Shown: positions 33,689 through 46,042 of the stretch, piece by piece | Position numbering within the stretch: the first letter of the stretch is position 1 | Layout of the letters: every line of letters begins with the position of its first letter | Source of the DNA: Haberlea rhodopensis | Lineage: Eukaryota; Streptophyta; Magnoliopsida; Lamiales; Gesneriaceae | Reading direction: 5' to 3' | NCBI GenBank assembly: GCA_907163345.1 | Contig: CAJQUN010000040.1 | Location: forward strand, 1,922,001-1,986,000 | Length of the DNA stretch: 64,000 nucleotides | The notes under the pieces: model-generated | Told to the model about the DNA's origin: nothing | Seen by the model: only the letters and a program-made list of their open reading frames with translations | The model's database searches: none | Program-made: the position numbers and the translations under genes

Positions 33689-35149
33689 GAAAAATGCTCT
33701 GATAACAACAATAATTGTTCTGGCAATATCATAACATAAAATAACATCAACTTTAATTTTTTTTAGAAAAAGGATTAAATCTAAAAAAAATATTTTCATA
33801 TCGGTTGGTTCTGATTGAAGAATCGCCTTCTCACAAGCACTCCCTCAGGATCAACAAGTAATTTAACTGGGATACGATAATGTTACGCACAACTGTATTT
33901 TGTATTCCTTACCAAAAAAAAAACTGTATTTTGTATTTATTGTACTGAAATGACAGCAAAAGAATTGTACTTAAGAATCACTGTAACAAATTTGTCTAGA
34001 AGCTATATTCTCATTTTTCCAGTAGTGACCTGACAAACCTAAACGATTAAGGTTGTACTTGAACGAAATGATCTTATTTTAACAATGAATTTAAAAATTT
34101 AGATTTGGAATAATTTCAATAATTAGATATTTAAAATAAATTAATATTCTTTAAAAAATATTAAATTGAAGATAGTAGATTTGAAATCCATGGATTTCAA
34201 AATTGACCAAACAATTTGAATAAATTTGTAACCAGAAAAAAACTTTATTATTTTTTTTATAGTTGCTCCATTAATATTATATTATAGCATTAGTTGGGAC
34301 GAAGATAACAAATTAATTATTTTATTAGAACTTAAATAATTATTAGTTTCGTTCCTCCAAGTCAACAATCGACCTTGCTTTCTCGAAGGCCAAAGGGACC
34401 ATCATCTACAAGGCAGACTTATGTCACGGGCTCAAAGTTTTAGCGCAGACGACAATTCTTGCGGCGATTCTGGATCCCCATAACTCTGAGGTTAAGCCAT
34501 TTTCATCTCCGATACATACTGATTTTGCTCTATCATAGGCTTATCAGGGAAGCGGGGACAACTCTCAACCGATCTAGGGCTAGAATGATCGTCCTTCCGT
34601 TCTAGTCAGGTTCAAGACCAGCGCCATACTCCCCAAACTCAATTGGGTTGGCATGCCTAACTCAGGGCAGACGAACATCTAAGACACGTACTCGACTCTA
34701 TGAGCCGTCTCGTAATCCCGTATTATAACTAACCAGCAAGCATCTCGCGCATGACATTCTCCCTCACTCAATCCATGCACGCCCTCGTGCATGAGGGATA
34801 ACTCTTTCTTTTTGAATTTGGTCAGGATCTACGTGCGACCTTTCTGCCTACTCATTCTCAATTTTGAGCGATTGGAAAAGTATCACTGTTGCTTCATGCT
34901 ATTCGTCGGACCCACTTGTAAACAGCCCCTTAATCGAATATGATTTAGTTTTCTTAAAAAATTAATATTTACCTTCCTTTTTTATATGATATTTAGTCTC
35001 GGACTTCATTTGGTTTTTGTTCACTTTTTTTATTCAAATGCCAGCTCGACCTAACCTTGAGTGATCAAGCATACCTAGAAAAAGTACCACCCTTTTGCGG
35101 GAAAAATATGTCATCTTATCTTATATATATTTTATATATAAAATGGAGA
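33689..35149. other. Spacer
   Basis: Mixed AT-rich DNA. A GC-richer stretch at 34360-34900 has no open frame longer than about 60 codons and no recognised motif; it may be old transposon DNA. Confidence 0.3.
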
Positions 35150-35157
35150 CTTGTAGG

Positions 35158-35873
35158 CATAGTTTTAAACATTGGACTAACCCATGAACCAGATGAAAAA
35201 TTGATGTGAATTTTTTAATTAAATTGTAGTTAATAAAACAATGGGTTTTTTATTGAAATTAATGGCCCAATTATTAAAGACAAGCCAGATTATTTCATAC
35301 TACAAAATTTGGTGTAAACTATAATATTAGCAAATAATTAAATATAGTGATATTATTATTTTATTATAAATTAGGCATATAACTATAAGTATTTTAATTT
35401 TTAATCCCTACTACAATTTTAAGCTATGTTTTTGTACATCCCAAAGTTTAAGTATTCTTAAAACTTCAAAATTCGTCGTATTCTTATCATTATAAAAAAA
35501 TTATCATATTTTTTGATACTCATACATTGATGCATTAGAATTTTTAAGTTATTATTATTATTTTTTTTGCAACAAACAATGATAGTCACACAAATTTAAA
35601 TTTTTTATAGTTCATTGTTCAATACATGATTTGTTAATGAATATTTATTATTCCTAACTTTAATAATTTGTTTTAAAGCAAATAATATGACTTATGTTGA
35701 GTTTTTACATATAAATAGTCATTATTATAATGATTTTTATACACTAAAATATTTAATTTTGTATTTAATAGGATATGACCCGTTAGTTTAACAACCGTTA
35801 ACTGGTTAAACCAATAACTCGTTGATCTATTGCTTTGATCGGGTCGAAATCTGGATTGGTTTTAAAGGCTATG
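35158..35873. mobile_element. hAT-type MITE
   Basis: The ends are CATAGTTTTAAAC on the left and, reverse-complemented, CATAGCCTTTAAAACC on the right. Perfect 8-bp duplications cttgtagg lie at 35150-35157 and 35874-35881. The interior is AT-rich and non-coding. The right end is part of a later tandem duplication. Confidence 0.68.
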
Positions 35874-36165
35874 CTTGTAGGGACCCCAACTTTTATAACA
35901 CCGTGCCCAAATTTTTTTAGATATATGACTTATGTTGAGTTTTTACATATAAATAGTCATTATTATAATGATTTTTATACACTAAAATATTTAATTTTGT
36001 ATTTAATAGGATATGACCCGTTAGTTTAACAACCGTTAACTGGTTAAAACAATAACTCGTTGATCTATTGCTTTGATCGGGTCGAAATCTGGATTGGTTT
36101 TAAAGGCTATGCTTGTAGGGACCCCAACTTTTATAACACCGTGCCCAAATATTTTTAGATATATG
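35690..36165. repeat. 238-bp tandem duplication
   Basis: Two almost identical copies, starting near 35690 and 35928 (cttatgttgag at 35691 and 35929). The unit covers the right end of the MITE, its target duplication and about 45 bases of flank (gggaccccaacttttataac). Confidence 0.93.
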
Positions 36166-36807
36166 GTCTAAACTGAGCAGCCGAGTATAAAATAATCAAA
36201 AAATATATGGAAATTTTATTAATATTGAGAAGTCAAAAGTTCAGCAAGCTGCTAATGAATAATCTACATATCAAGAAGTCGAGATTCGGACTAAGTATGT
36301 CTAAGGATGAGAGTTTGTATGAGCTTACGAGGCCATCCGAACTATGAAATAACGCAAATGGTATGTATATTTTGATTTTATGTTGTTTATAATCAGTAAA
36401 CGATGTATATAGGTATAGTTTGATTGTGGATATTTGTTATGTAATTGAATCATGATACTCTTAGGCACCGTTTGATACATTTTTAAGAACAGGATGAGCC
36501 ATGACTTTTAACTATTTATCACATCTCATCCACTGTATCAAATAGTGTATTGTGTTTTTGGCCAAGTAATTCTTTACCCTCGTTTCGTTTTGAACGAATT
36601 GCTGATAAAAAAACATATTCCTTTCTATTTGCATGATTTTGTATCCAAAGAATTGACAAACATTGGGTAATTCCATTTATATTAGTCTGACATAAATAAA
36701 TAAATAAAAAAACCAACATGATATTCTAAAAAAAAAAAAAAGAGGAAAAATAAACCAGCATGATGGTCACACGTTACAGGACATCTCATTGGAGATGTAT
36801 AAATTAA
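36166..36807. other. Spacer
   Basis: No gene recognised. An A-rich run lies near 36730. Confidence 0.35.
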
Positions 36808-36838
36808 CTAGGTAAGGCCCGTCGTGCACTGCACGACG
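36808..36838 (-). mobile_element. Helitron 3' terminus
   Basis: On the minus strand an 8-bp hairpin (cgtcgtgc/gcacgacg, 36820-36838) is followed by CTAG (36808-36811) and then T. This is the Helitron 3' signature. The element would extend to higher coordinates; its TC start was not found. Confidence 0.55.
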
Positions 36839-37704
36839 AGTAACTCTCGTCTAAAATAAGTACATTTATTACACGAATGCAATCATATAATTTAATTAGA
36901 AGATTTTGATTTATAAAATAGTACAATATATATTTATGTGAATGATTAGAATTTATCAATTAAGTATATTATCAAATAACACTGTGTTAACATTAAATCT
37001 GAACCATGAATTTTAATTTGATAGAATGGAGAATTTTTACAAAAATTCAAATGAAATTCTATATGTATCTAAAATTTCGCATAAGCTTAACCTATAGTTG
37101 TCTGAAATGAAATTTGTAGTTGTTGGAGCTTGGTAGATTGCTATTGCTAGAACCATGGTCATGAAATATTAACAAAAACAGAAATTGATTCACGTATACC
37201 ATGAATTCCATTTTATTCATGATATTAAAATATACCATTAAGTGATTTTGGTAGCTTTTCCTCAGCATGAGTTTTAATGTTTGTGTTATCAGTCAAATAA
37301 ATTGTACTTGGTCAAGAATAGTGCTAGGAAGTGTGACTACTTGATTTTGATATCTCTTAATATCAATCTCTGCCACCACTCAGTATCCCTTCCTCTCTTT
37401 TGTGCGTCTTCGTATTTCTTCTATGCTCTTCAGAATAAAGGAACCTATATTTGGCAAGTTACAGGTTGATCCTTTCTAATAACAATTTTCGGCAATTCTT
37501 GTTTGATGCGCTTGAATAGTATTTCTTTTGCCCTAGTCTAACTTGTTGGCTCAAAATATCTTTGAGGCTAATAAATGATAAAGTACATCATTGTGGAAAA
37601 TACTGAATCTCTTAATTGCATAGTTATTATTTTGCATGTAAATTATTTGCTGTAATTTTAAGTGAGAATGACAACACCATTTATTATTTCCTTGAAACTG
37701 TAGT

Positions 37705-37998
37705 GCCCTGACAATCTCTCGTACTCGGTCTGATTTACCTGTTTTGATTGAATTTTGGGCTCCATCGTGTGGACCCTGCCGCATCATTCACCATGTCATT
37801 GACAAAATGGCCAAGGATTATTCCGGAAAACACAAATGCTACAAGGTTAATACCGACGACAGTCCTTCAATCGCAATCGAATATGGGATCCGAAGAATTC
37901 CCACTGTTTTAATCTTCAAAGATGGGGAGAAGAAAGATGCGTTCATTGGTGCTGTTCCAAAGTCAACACTAACAACCTGCATAAATAGATTTGTGTAA
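37705..37998 (+). pseudogene. Thioredoxin m-like terminal exon, altered active site
   Basis: Encodes most of a chloroplast m-type thioredoxin fold: VLIEFWAPSCGPCRIIH, then AKDYSGKHKCYKVNTDDSPSI, YGIRRIPTVLIFKDGEKKD and IGAVPKSTLTT. The redox cysteines (CGPC) are kept, but the tryptophan normally before them is serine. A splice acceptor (gaaactgtag) precedes 37705 and the stop is at 37996-37998. I could not find the first exon with transit peptide and N-terminal strand in the 900 bases upstream. It may be a gene with a remote first exon or a captured or truncated copy. An intact thioredoxin m would be reduced by ferredoxin-thioredoxin reductase in the stroma. Confidence 0.7.
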
Positions 37999-39339
37999 AA
38001 TGTTAAATTTACAAGTATGTTTTGGGGGAAAAGCATTCCCTCCCATATTTGTTTTTTTTCTTTCTACCCGTTGTTGCTGCAACAATTGATTTAATAAACT
38101 TGATAAATTCATGTATAGTTGATCCACTATATGTCCTGTTTCATACAATATAATGTTAATTATTAAAGTTTTTGTATCCTTGATATTATTTTGGTGATTA
38201 TTCTTCTTCGATTCTTATTTTGTACATTTTTCTAGAAGATTATATTTATCCCCACCAGCAATAAAGTTGGATATGGTCAACCCTATTAAAAATTACTTTG
38301 TTGTGATACATTTTCTCCTAATAATAAGTGCCATTACAGAACTTGATTCCTTCCTCCTGATAAGGGAACCTTAAAATCTAAGCAGCAAGCTTTCCTCTAT
38401 CTTTTCATTCTTTCAGCGTAGATAGTTGAAACATCATGCAAGAGTAAAAGCTCAAATCTCGAACTTAGCCTCCAAAGAGGCAAAAAATAGACAATTACAT
38501 GATTCTCTAAAAAGAGTCCAGATGGTTTTGCTTCCACTCTCTGAATTTCAAATTAGTGGGTTTAGCACCAAATTAAATGAGATCAACTAATGGATTATAA
38601 GAACTAATCAAGCCTTGCCATTCACATCCTCTATCTAAGCTGGATTTCAAGCAAAAAACATTGAGTATTACAGAAATACACGAACAACCCCCTATTGTTT
38701 GAAAGATTACTTCCCACCTCCTTGCAGAACCTTAAATCTACACCTTTGAGTATAAATTCACGTAAAGGATGAGGGGAGTTTCCAATAGTACAAAGTGTAT
38801 CCAAGCTCACTGTTGGTGTAATTTACCCTTGAAAAAAATGAGATCCTAGTAAACTCAATAGGATGTTTCCCCTAAACAATTGTTTCCAAAAACTAAACAA
38901 TTGATTAGAAAGATTTGGAGCAAATTGAACTCATTTCCACTCCAGAATTGCACTGTGATCATAGAGGGCTAGTAAATTGATAGACTCTTCATACTTCATT
39001 CAACTTCTAACTTTTAAAGATCTCAACTTATTTCTAATCCGCCAAATAATCTTATAATCAGATAGATTTAAGGGTACCAAACTATGACTTGCTCTTCTAT
39101 CACTTGCGTGGTTGCGTGGTGACAGAAGCTTTATCATAAAAAAATCAATATGATTCTTTGTAAATATGCAAAAACAAATTGATATAGCCTCTTGCAAAAG
39201 ATTTATCATGCCTGGCATTTACGCATAACCAAATAAAAAATAGAACAAATACTTCCATATTAATCTAATTATTTGTAGAGTACGAGAGAAGCCAAATTGA
39301 AATAGCCATTTAATAATAAACTTTAGTTCGAATTCTTAC
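37999..39339. other. Spacer downstream of thioredoxin exon
   Basis: The first ~150 bases may be 3' UTR. No other coding sequence is recognised. Confidence 0.35.
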
Positions 39340-39418
39340 CTGTCCGTAACCCACATCAACGCCATAAACAAATGGAGCACCATACTCAAGCAAGCAATCT
39401 GTAAAGCCTCCAGTAGAA
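39340..39418 (-). pseudogene. TlyA-like RNA methyltransferase exon fragment
   Basis: The minus strand codes STGGFTDCLLEYGA followed by VYGVDVGYGQ. This is the SAM-binding motif region of TlyA/FtsJ-type rRNA methyltransferases (plant 'hemolysin A-like' proteins). A canonical donor (CAG/gtaag) closes the exon at 39340. Upstream, an 18-base T tract replaces the expected DSGL- codons, and no other exon of this gene is seen on either side. A captured gene fragment is the likeliest reading. Confidence 0.62.
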
Positions 39419-40349
39419 AAAAAAAAAAAAAAAGGAGTGTAGAGAGGAAAAATATTTGACTCCATCTCTTGCTGGGGTCTTGAGCCAACCAAAGATTTGA
39501 ACTTGAGCAAGAACCCACTTCAGCAACTGCAAATTTCACCCAAATAATTAAGATCCGTGAATTAAACATACAAACTTTGGGTTGCCCACATGTAGGAACT
39601 TTAAAAAGACAGAGTCTCTTATGACAATGGCACATCACCTCCGATTTTGTTTCTGATAATTAGATGCTGATAAAAAGAGGATCAGTGTTTTTTTGCACTT
39701 GCATCCAAATTAGGCCCTAAAAATAAACAAGAAAAATATTGTGTATCAAAGATTTGTTCTTTACGGCTAGACACACGAAGAATACAAATAATTGGGCCAC
39801 CATAAGATGGAAACATAGCAAAAACACACTGATTAAAAGAATGAAGAACTGGTGCGGAAAATGGGGGAACCCCCTTCTCGTAATTCCAGTATCTACTTGA
39901 GCTTACTCTTTTGATATTGAAAACCCAATACTAACCCAAAAAATAAATAACATACAAAAAACATATAACAATTATTACTACCCCAAGATCAATTCATTAT
40001 CAGGCATAAGAAGCGAACAATTTGAAAATGTTTATTTAGGATTGCAATTAAAATCAAATACCAAAACCTAAAAATTTTTGTAATCGCCTTTTTTGTGAAA
40101 GAGGGATAACTTAGAGTGCTTCCATTAAGCACCCAAGTAAAACATATGCATAAGGAAAAAATAACTCCTTGCTGTAAAACAACCCATGGACTCCCTCGGT
40201 ACAGTCCTTTCATTGCCTGGATTCCAATCTACCTCTCTACAGACAAACACATCCCACATCCAACACCATATAAAAAAAAACCTATCGCATATTCAGACAA
40301 TGAATTACGAAATTCAAAGTTAAAATCAAAGTTTTGAACCTTCAAACTT

Positions 40350-40482
40350 ACAGGTGCATTGCCACCGTCCAACTCTCATGCGACTTGGTAATGGTGTAGG
40401 GTTTTCGGTACTTTCCGAAGAGACGGTAACCAGAGCTCATGTGGCCACGCTTCTTGTGGTTTTTCTGAAATCTCATTATCAT
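40350..40482 (-). pseudogene. Ribosomal protein uL15 (L27a) N-terminal fragment
   Basis: The minus strand reads MRFQKNHKKRGHMSSGYRLFGKYRK after an ATG at 40482, resembling the start of cytosolic L27a (RFKKN-KKRGHVSAG---IGKHRK). After that the frame diverges; a DGGNAP string in another frame may be the remains of the GGRGNAG loop. The large remaining part of the protein is absent. The Met- and Tyr-substituted sequence and frame loss mark it as a dead fragment. Confidence 0.55.
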
Positions 40483-40489
40483 TTGCAAC

Positions 40490-41040
40490 GATGGTAGAGG
40501 AAGAGGATTTGGGTATGAAGGAAATGAAGAAAAGAATTGTGGGGAGAAGAGAAAGACTGTTGGCCTTTTAATAATTAGCCTACAATTGAAACACGGTAAG
40601 GAAATGGCGGCCAAATAGGAGTCAATGGCATTTTCGTAAATAAATCACAAAAATCAAATTGAAATCAGCCGACCAAATTAGCGCTCTTATATATTGGTAA
40701 TAAATTAAATATTAAAGTTACGGTATTTTATCTTTCTTTGTAAGCACTACATCATCAACATTTTTCTTTTGTTGAATTGACAACACACATATACAAAGAG
40801 GAAGCCAATTGGGAATGATTAAATGGTTATTTTGTTTTTTTATTTAACGAAACTTGATATTAATTAAGTTAAAGAAGCCAAGTCATTGGACACTTTAAGG
40901 ACTTAAAAATAATTGACAAGAGTTCAAAATAGTCGTCATGAGACATAGCTCTAGTAGCCAATACATGAGCGATAACATTTGCTGAACGCTTAAATGATTG
41001 GTTTTAGTTTTTGGTTTCATATCCTAAAAAAACTAAATTT
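40490..41040. other. AT-rich spacer
   Basis: No gene recognised. Confidence 0.35.
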
Positions 41041-41048
41041 ACCAAATC

Positions 41049-41453
41049 TAAAGATGTTAATACAGCAACCCGATTCAAATGGGCTGGCTCTCTCAACCCA
41101 TAGTTGGTTGTATACTTGTATCCACCTCCAGATAGGTTGGAAAAAACCCCAACCCAGCTGGGTTGATGGTTCAGCTAGTCAACCCGCAACATAAAAAAAA
41201 TACTTTTATTAGATTTTAATGAATTAAAATTATTAAATAATTTTTTAAGAAATCATATTTTAATTACTTAATATAATTTTTATTGTAAATTAATTAAAAT
41301 ATAAGCTCGTGGGCTCAAACTTGCCCAACCCCCAATCCAAACGGGTTGGCCTGCTTAGGCCCGCCTTTAGGTGGGCTGAAAGATTTTATCCCGACAATCA
41401 GCCTATTTGGTTCGTCGGGTTGGGCCAGCTCGACGGGCAAGCTATCAACTCTA
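41049..41453. mobile_element. hAT-type MITE
   Basis: The ends are TAAAGATGTTAATAC and, reverse-complemented, TAGAGTTGATAGC. Inside them lie GGGTTGG/CCAACCC-rich subterminal repeats. Perfect 8-bp duplications accaaatc lie at 41041-41048 and 41454-41461. Confidence 0.82.
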
Positions 41454-41795
41454 ACCAAATCCTATAAGAAAAGAGTTTATAAATAATTATTAGAAAATAT
41501 GCCTAATCTATTTGATTACTAGAAATAAGAAAGCTACCAAAAATAAGAAACAAAATAAATAATATATTCTAACAGCCTTACAAAACATGTATCATCTCTT
41601 AAACATGTTATTGAACAAAATCAAGTCAAAAATGGATCATTGTATTCCATTGATGAAACACCCAAAAAGAAAATAAAAACAAAATGGCTGCAACCCAAAG
41701 GATTATAGCGAAACAAGACGGAAACTGGAGTCACTACAAGTACATGTGGAAAAGAAAGTTTCCAACGATGAGTATTGTAGTTTCTTCCTCCTAAC

Positions 41796-42455
41796 TAGGG
41801 GTGTTCATCGGTTCGGTTTCAAACCAAACCGAAACGAAATTTCGGTTGACCGAATCGAAATTTCGGAAATTCTGAAACCGAAAACCGAATCGAAATTGTT
41901 TGCTTCGGTTTCGATTCGGTTCGCTTTCGGTTAAACAATACCTTTTTTTTTTTTTGAAAAAAAATTTTAAATTTTAAATTTTTTGATTTTGAATTTTGGA
42001 ATTGGATGGTTAACCGGAAAAAAATTCAATATAGATATAAATACTAATACATTATGCATTGGATCCAAAATGATTTTTAACCATTTAATTCAAAAGTTTT
42101 AATATTATTTTGAATTTATTTACACTAAAAATTCGAGTTTAAAATATACAACAAAATAAATTATATTATACTTGAAAACAATAGTTAAATTACTAGTTTT
42201 TATTCACGCGAGCACGAAAGAAACCATTAAAAAATATTTATTAACCATTTAAATTTTAAAAAAAAAAATTTAAAAAATAATTAATTATTTTTAAAAGTTC
42301 GGTTTTTGTTCGGTTTGGTTAATCGAACCCTATAACCGAAAACCGATTTTGTTTTTAAAAAAAAACAGAAAACCGAACCGAAAAATTTCGGTTCGCTTAT
42401 GTTTTAACCGAAATTTTTCGGTTCGGTCGGTTAACCGAACCGGTGCACACCCCTA
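41796..42455. mobile_element. hAT-type MITE with CCGAA/TTCGG repeats
   Basis: Terminal repeats TAGGGGTGTTCATCGGTTCGG and, reverse-complemented, TAGGGGTGTGCACCGGTTCGG differ at two positions in 21. Perfect 8-bp duplications ctcctaac lie at 41788-41795 and 42456-42463. Many subterminal CGGTT/AACCG copies could be transposase-binding sites. No transposase is encoded. Confidence 0.9.
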
Positions 42456-42463
42456 CTCCTAAC

Positions 42464-43490
42464 TGCTCCTCAAAACCACTGAAAAGCATGCAAGAATCCC
42501 TACTTGCAAAAAGTCACAATCTAATTCTGTAAAGAACCCATTTGAATATTTTTACACAATTCTGCATTTGAAATTTAAATGAAGATATGGGAAACAACAG
42601 TGATGTGAAATACTTTGCAAGTAACCGTGATGGACGAAATCACACCAAATTGATACAAGAAATCGAAGTTTTTCTCGACTGATTTAGATTCCTTTTAACT
42701 TGTTCGGGTTTTTCTCGGTGAGACAGTCTAGTCTAGACTTATTTGTATCAAACTCTCTAAACTTTTTTCCTTCCGACTCTATTAAAATCTTGCTTATCCA
42801 AAAAGAGAGAAGGTAAGTTTTAAAATGAATCTTTGGAAAAGTAAAGCAACATGGATTTTATTTGTCGGGCTATTGATTTATCTATTTGAGGTCAATAAGA
42901 ATAGATTTTTCATTTCAATATGACTTGGCCAAACCCTCCACATCTATTTGGAACAGAAGATGTAGATACTCCATCACAGAAAGTAGTTGTGAACTTTAGC
43001 ATGAAACTGCAGAAGAGGTAAATGTCTCTTTCAAGATCGAGCTAACTCAAGTTTTGAGAACGATACTTCTCCCAATCACATTATTCCAATCACATTAACA
43101 ACATCCACACACATCACACTAAAGTCTTGCCAATTGGGAGCCAAAATAGTGGATCTAAGTTGGAATTTCTCCCCACATTAAAAACCATAATGCACCATGC
43201 CGAGAAGGGATTACTCTACAATTCGCATTTTGTTGAAAATCCTCTCACATACATACACTCATTTTCGAACACTTCTACATACACTCATTTTCGAACACTT
43301 CAAGGCAAGGGAGGAGATAAATTGTACTATATCTCACAACCTAGAATCCATACAAACGTGCTTCGGTTCTTCAACGACCGTAAGTGATTTTTTTGCTATG
43401 AATATCGTTTCATTTTAAAAATATTACATATGTGTTAAAGATTCAGTCGAGCATAAATTATAAATATGATTTGGATCTGAAAAGTTATTA
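42464..43490. other. Spacer
   Basis: Short frames (for example 43127-43387) have no recognised domain. A short direct repeat (acatacactcattttcgaacactt) lies at 43251-43300. Confidence 0.35.
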
Positions 43491-43499
43491 GATCTATGA

Positions 43500-43695
43500 G
43501 ATTTGAAAGTTAAGGGCTTTTCGGGATAAAGTGCTACGTGTGTAGGAGCCACCTTTTGAATCGACGGGGCAAAGTGCTACATGGCCGGGCCACCTCTTGA
43601 ACCTGCGGGGCAAAAGTGCCACGTGTATGGGAGTCAACTCTTGATCCTTAAGAGCAAAGGATAATGCACACGAGAGCCACCTCTTGAACCCATAA
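43500..43695. repeat. ~60-bp degenerate tandem repeat
   Basis: Three to four diverged units share ggggcaaagtgctac, a ccacctcttgaacc-type string and variants. They are GC-richer than the surroundings. Confidence 0.6.
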
Positions 43696-43804
43696 AAGCC
43701 ACCATGTGATATGTTTATGATAGGCTCTAGTGTGAGCAAATATGACTATATGTGAAGTTTTATGTGCTTTGATAAAGAATGGTTTAAAGGCTTTATACGC
43801 TCAT

Positions 43805-43850
43805 GTGTGTGTGTATATATATATATGTGTGTGTGTGTTTTTTTTTACCA
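43805..43850. repeat. TG/TA microsatellite
   Basis: Consecutive TG, TA and TG dinucleotide runs followed by a T tract. Confidence 0.85.
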
Positions 43851-44287
43851 TTTCCGATTGACCCCTCCTTAGTGTTTCCTCAACATTCCCGCCCTTACCT
43901 TCCATCTCAGATAAGAATGAAGAGAAGATCGAGGAAGAGACACAAGAACACTTTTTGGGATGGTGATCTATGAAGGAATCCTGAAATTTTTATTAATTCT
44001 AGATCTGTACTACAAGGCTTGTTGTATTTGAATTTCTTATTTGGATTCAATACCGGTGTTACACGCTTGGTCTCGGGGAGCGATAATTTGTTGCACTTCA
44101 CGGTTTTGTAATCAAGTCGAATGAACCACATAAGGCAGGACAAAACTGGGCTTTGAAACGCAGTATCAATCAATGGAACTGCATCAAGGAATTTATTGCA
44201 TCCCACAGTTTAAATATTACTATGATGTTCTTAAATCATGCCAGCACCACGTGTTCAATGCATGACATAGTTTGTACTCTCTTTCAG

Positions 44288-44663
44288 GTGTAAAAACTTG
44301 AATTTCGCAAGGCGAGAGTATTGTAACAACTGCAACACGTCCCGCTTCGCACAACCTGGTAGTCCCAGGTTGGGATATCCTGGGCCCCCATTTCCTCCTA
44401 GACAAGGTTTTCCCGCTCCTCCAAATCATTCCCCAGGACGCATCATGAATGGCAGCTATAGGTCTTCTACCCGTGGTTGGCCAAGGCACGATCCTAGAGA
44501 TTTTGGAACTGCTAGATATGAAGCCAGATATCCTGATCATCCTCCTTTTCGAAGTGACAGGCCAGATTATCCCGAAGATTATTGTAGTAATAGATACAAG
44601 TACGATAGACCACCGATGCTGCTAGAGTGGGACCACAGAGATCGTGGTAGGGACAATTCTTGA
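44288..44663 (+). CDS. RanBP2-type zinc-finger protein, terminal exon
   Basis: A splice acceptor (tctctttcag) opens an exon reading CKNLNFARREYCNNCN. This is the second half of a RanBP2-type zinc finger (C-x10-C-x2-C); the first cysteine pair must lie in an upstream exon. The remaining ~105 residues are Pro/Arg/Gly/Tyr-rich, with RSSTRGW, DYPEDY and RDRGRDN strings, as in plant RNA-binding zinc-finger proteins of the TAF15/ZRANB2 kind. The frame ends at TGA 44661-44663. I did not find the upstream exons, so this could be a gene with a long intron or an isolated 3' fragment. Confidence 0.62.
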
Positions 44664-45057
44664 ACAAAAAAAGAGGAGGCTGTGGGACGAGAATGCTGTC
44701 CCCTTGTCCAGAGCCGCCTCTGCTTCCTACTCATGGATGGGGGAAATCTTATAAGAGAGAGAAGCCGATCTCTGTTGTAACTTGTAAGTTTGGTGGTGCA
44801 TGAAATGCCACTTTCGACTTTTATGATAAAAGTGCCATAATCTGGTGTCAACTTAGGTTTGTTAAACTTGGGATGGAACTGTCTGATAACATAATTTACA
44901 ACTTAATCTTTAGACTATCAAACTTATGGCTCTACTATACCCTGATAAATGACCGGATTTAACTGTCAAGTCCATAAACCGACCAGGTTTGTACTGTGGG
45001 GGATACTATTTACTTGGAGTTTGGTTTTGGATTAAATAATTCAAATCCTTTCACTTA
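44664..45057. other. Probable 3' UTR and spacer
   Basis: The first 200 bases are GC-richer and may be the 3' UTR of the zinc-finger gene. No other feature seen. Confidence 0.4.
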
Positions 45058-45365
45058 TCTAGACTATATACTATTTATACTGTACGAGAGTGTTAGTAGT
45101 ATGACCTAAAGTGAACTTATCATATTACCCCTACATGTGTCGTTAAATAACAAAGATGTCCAATGTGTTAAATGACTCAAAGACCCGTTTTAATTTGAAT
45201 AACAAAAAAAATCAAAAAATAAATGGGATAGTATTACACTACATAACCAATTTTTAAAAAAAGTTATTACATCAAGCTAAAATTTAAAAAATAAATTTAC
45301 AATTACTACATCAGTTTACAAAAAAAATATTATATATGCACGCAATGCGTGCAAATGATGACTAG
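45058..45365 (+). mobile_element. Non-autonomous Helitron, 308 bp
   Basis: Begins TCTAGACTATATACTATTTATACTG after an A. It ends with a hairpin (gcacgc/gcgtgc, 45338-45352), nine bases and CTAG at 45362-45365, followed by T. The length equals that of the Helitron at 15836 without its nested LTR, although the interiors differ. Confidence 0.72.
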
Positions 45366-46042
45366 TTCTGTTAATATCTAAAATAATATTAGTTGTTGAA
45401 TACATGGATCGAAGTTATACACAAAAACTTAGAGTTCAAGATGATTAAAGATGATATTCTGGCAGATAGAAAGTGCTTGGAAAAAACTGATACACGTGTC
45501 CGGCCGACTTGATTATCTATATTGTTCATGTAGCCTACACAATCTATTGGGATTAAAAGCTTAATTGTTTTAGGAAAAATTGTATCAATAAATATTGAAT
45601 TGGAAATAATTAAAATGTAGTGGCAAAAGTAGCCCATTATTTATTATTTTGCAAATATAATAAACAAAACCACAATAATTGTGAGTGGATACATTCTTAA
45701 ATCTATTATAAAAAAAATAGCAATTGAAAATTGATAAAAACAAATATTTACTTAACTTCTGATAAGAGGATACCCCCATTTAATTTTACGTTGAACTAGG
45801 TGACCTTACCATTAAATTTGAAATATTTTTAAAAAATTCATGAATTTGTAGAATGTTTAATTAAAGTCGATCTCTAGTTCTAGCTAAAATGAACATATAC
45901 CCATGTAACTCTGGAGCAATTAAATAAAGACAAATACGTAGGCCCAGACGTTTTGATATCTCACCCGTCTGTTTATACACTTCGTGAAATCTCAACCGCA
46001 TATCGAGCCACTCGCGTTTTAAAATCTGTGTATCATATATAA
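45366..46042. other. AT-rich spacer
   Basis: No gene recognised. Confidence 0.35.
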
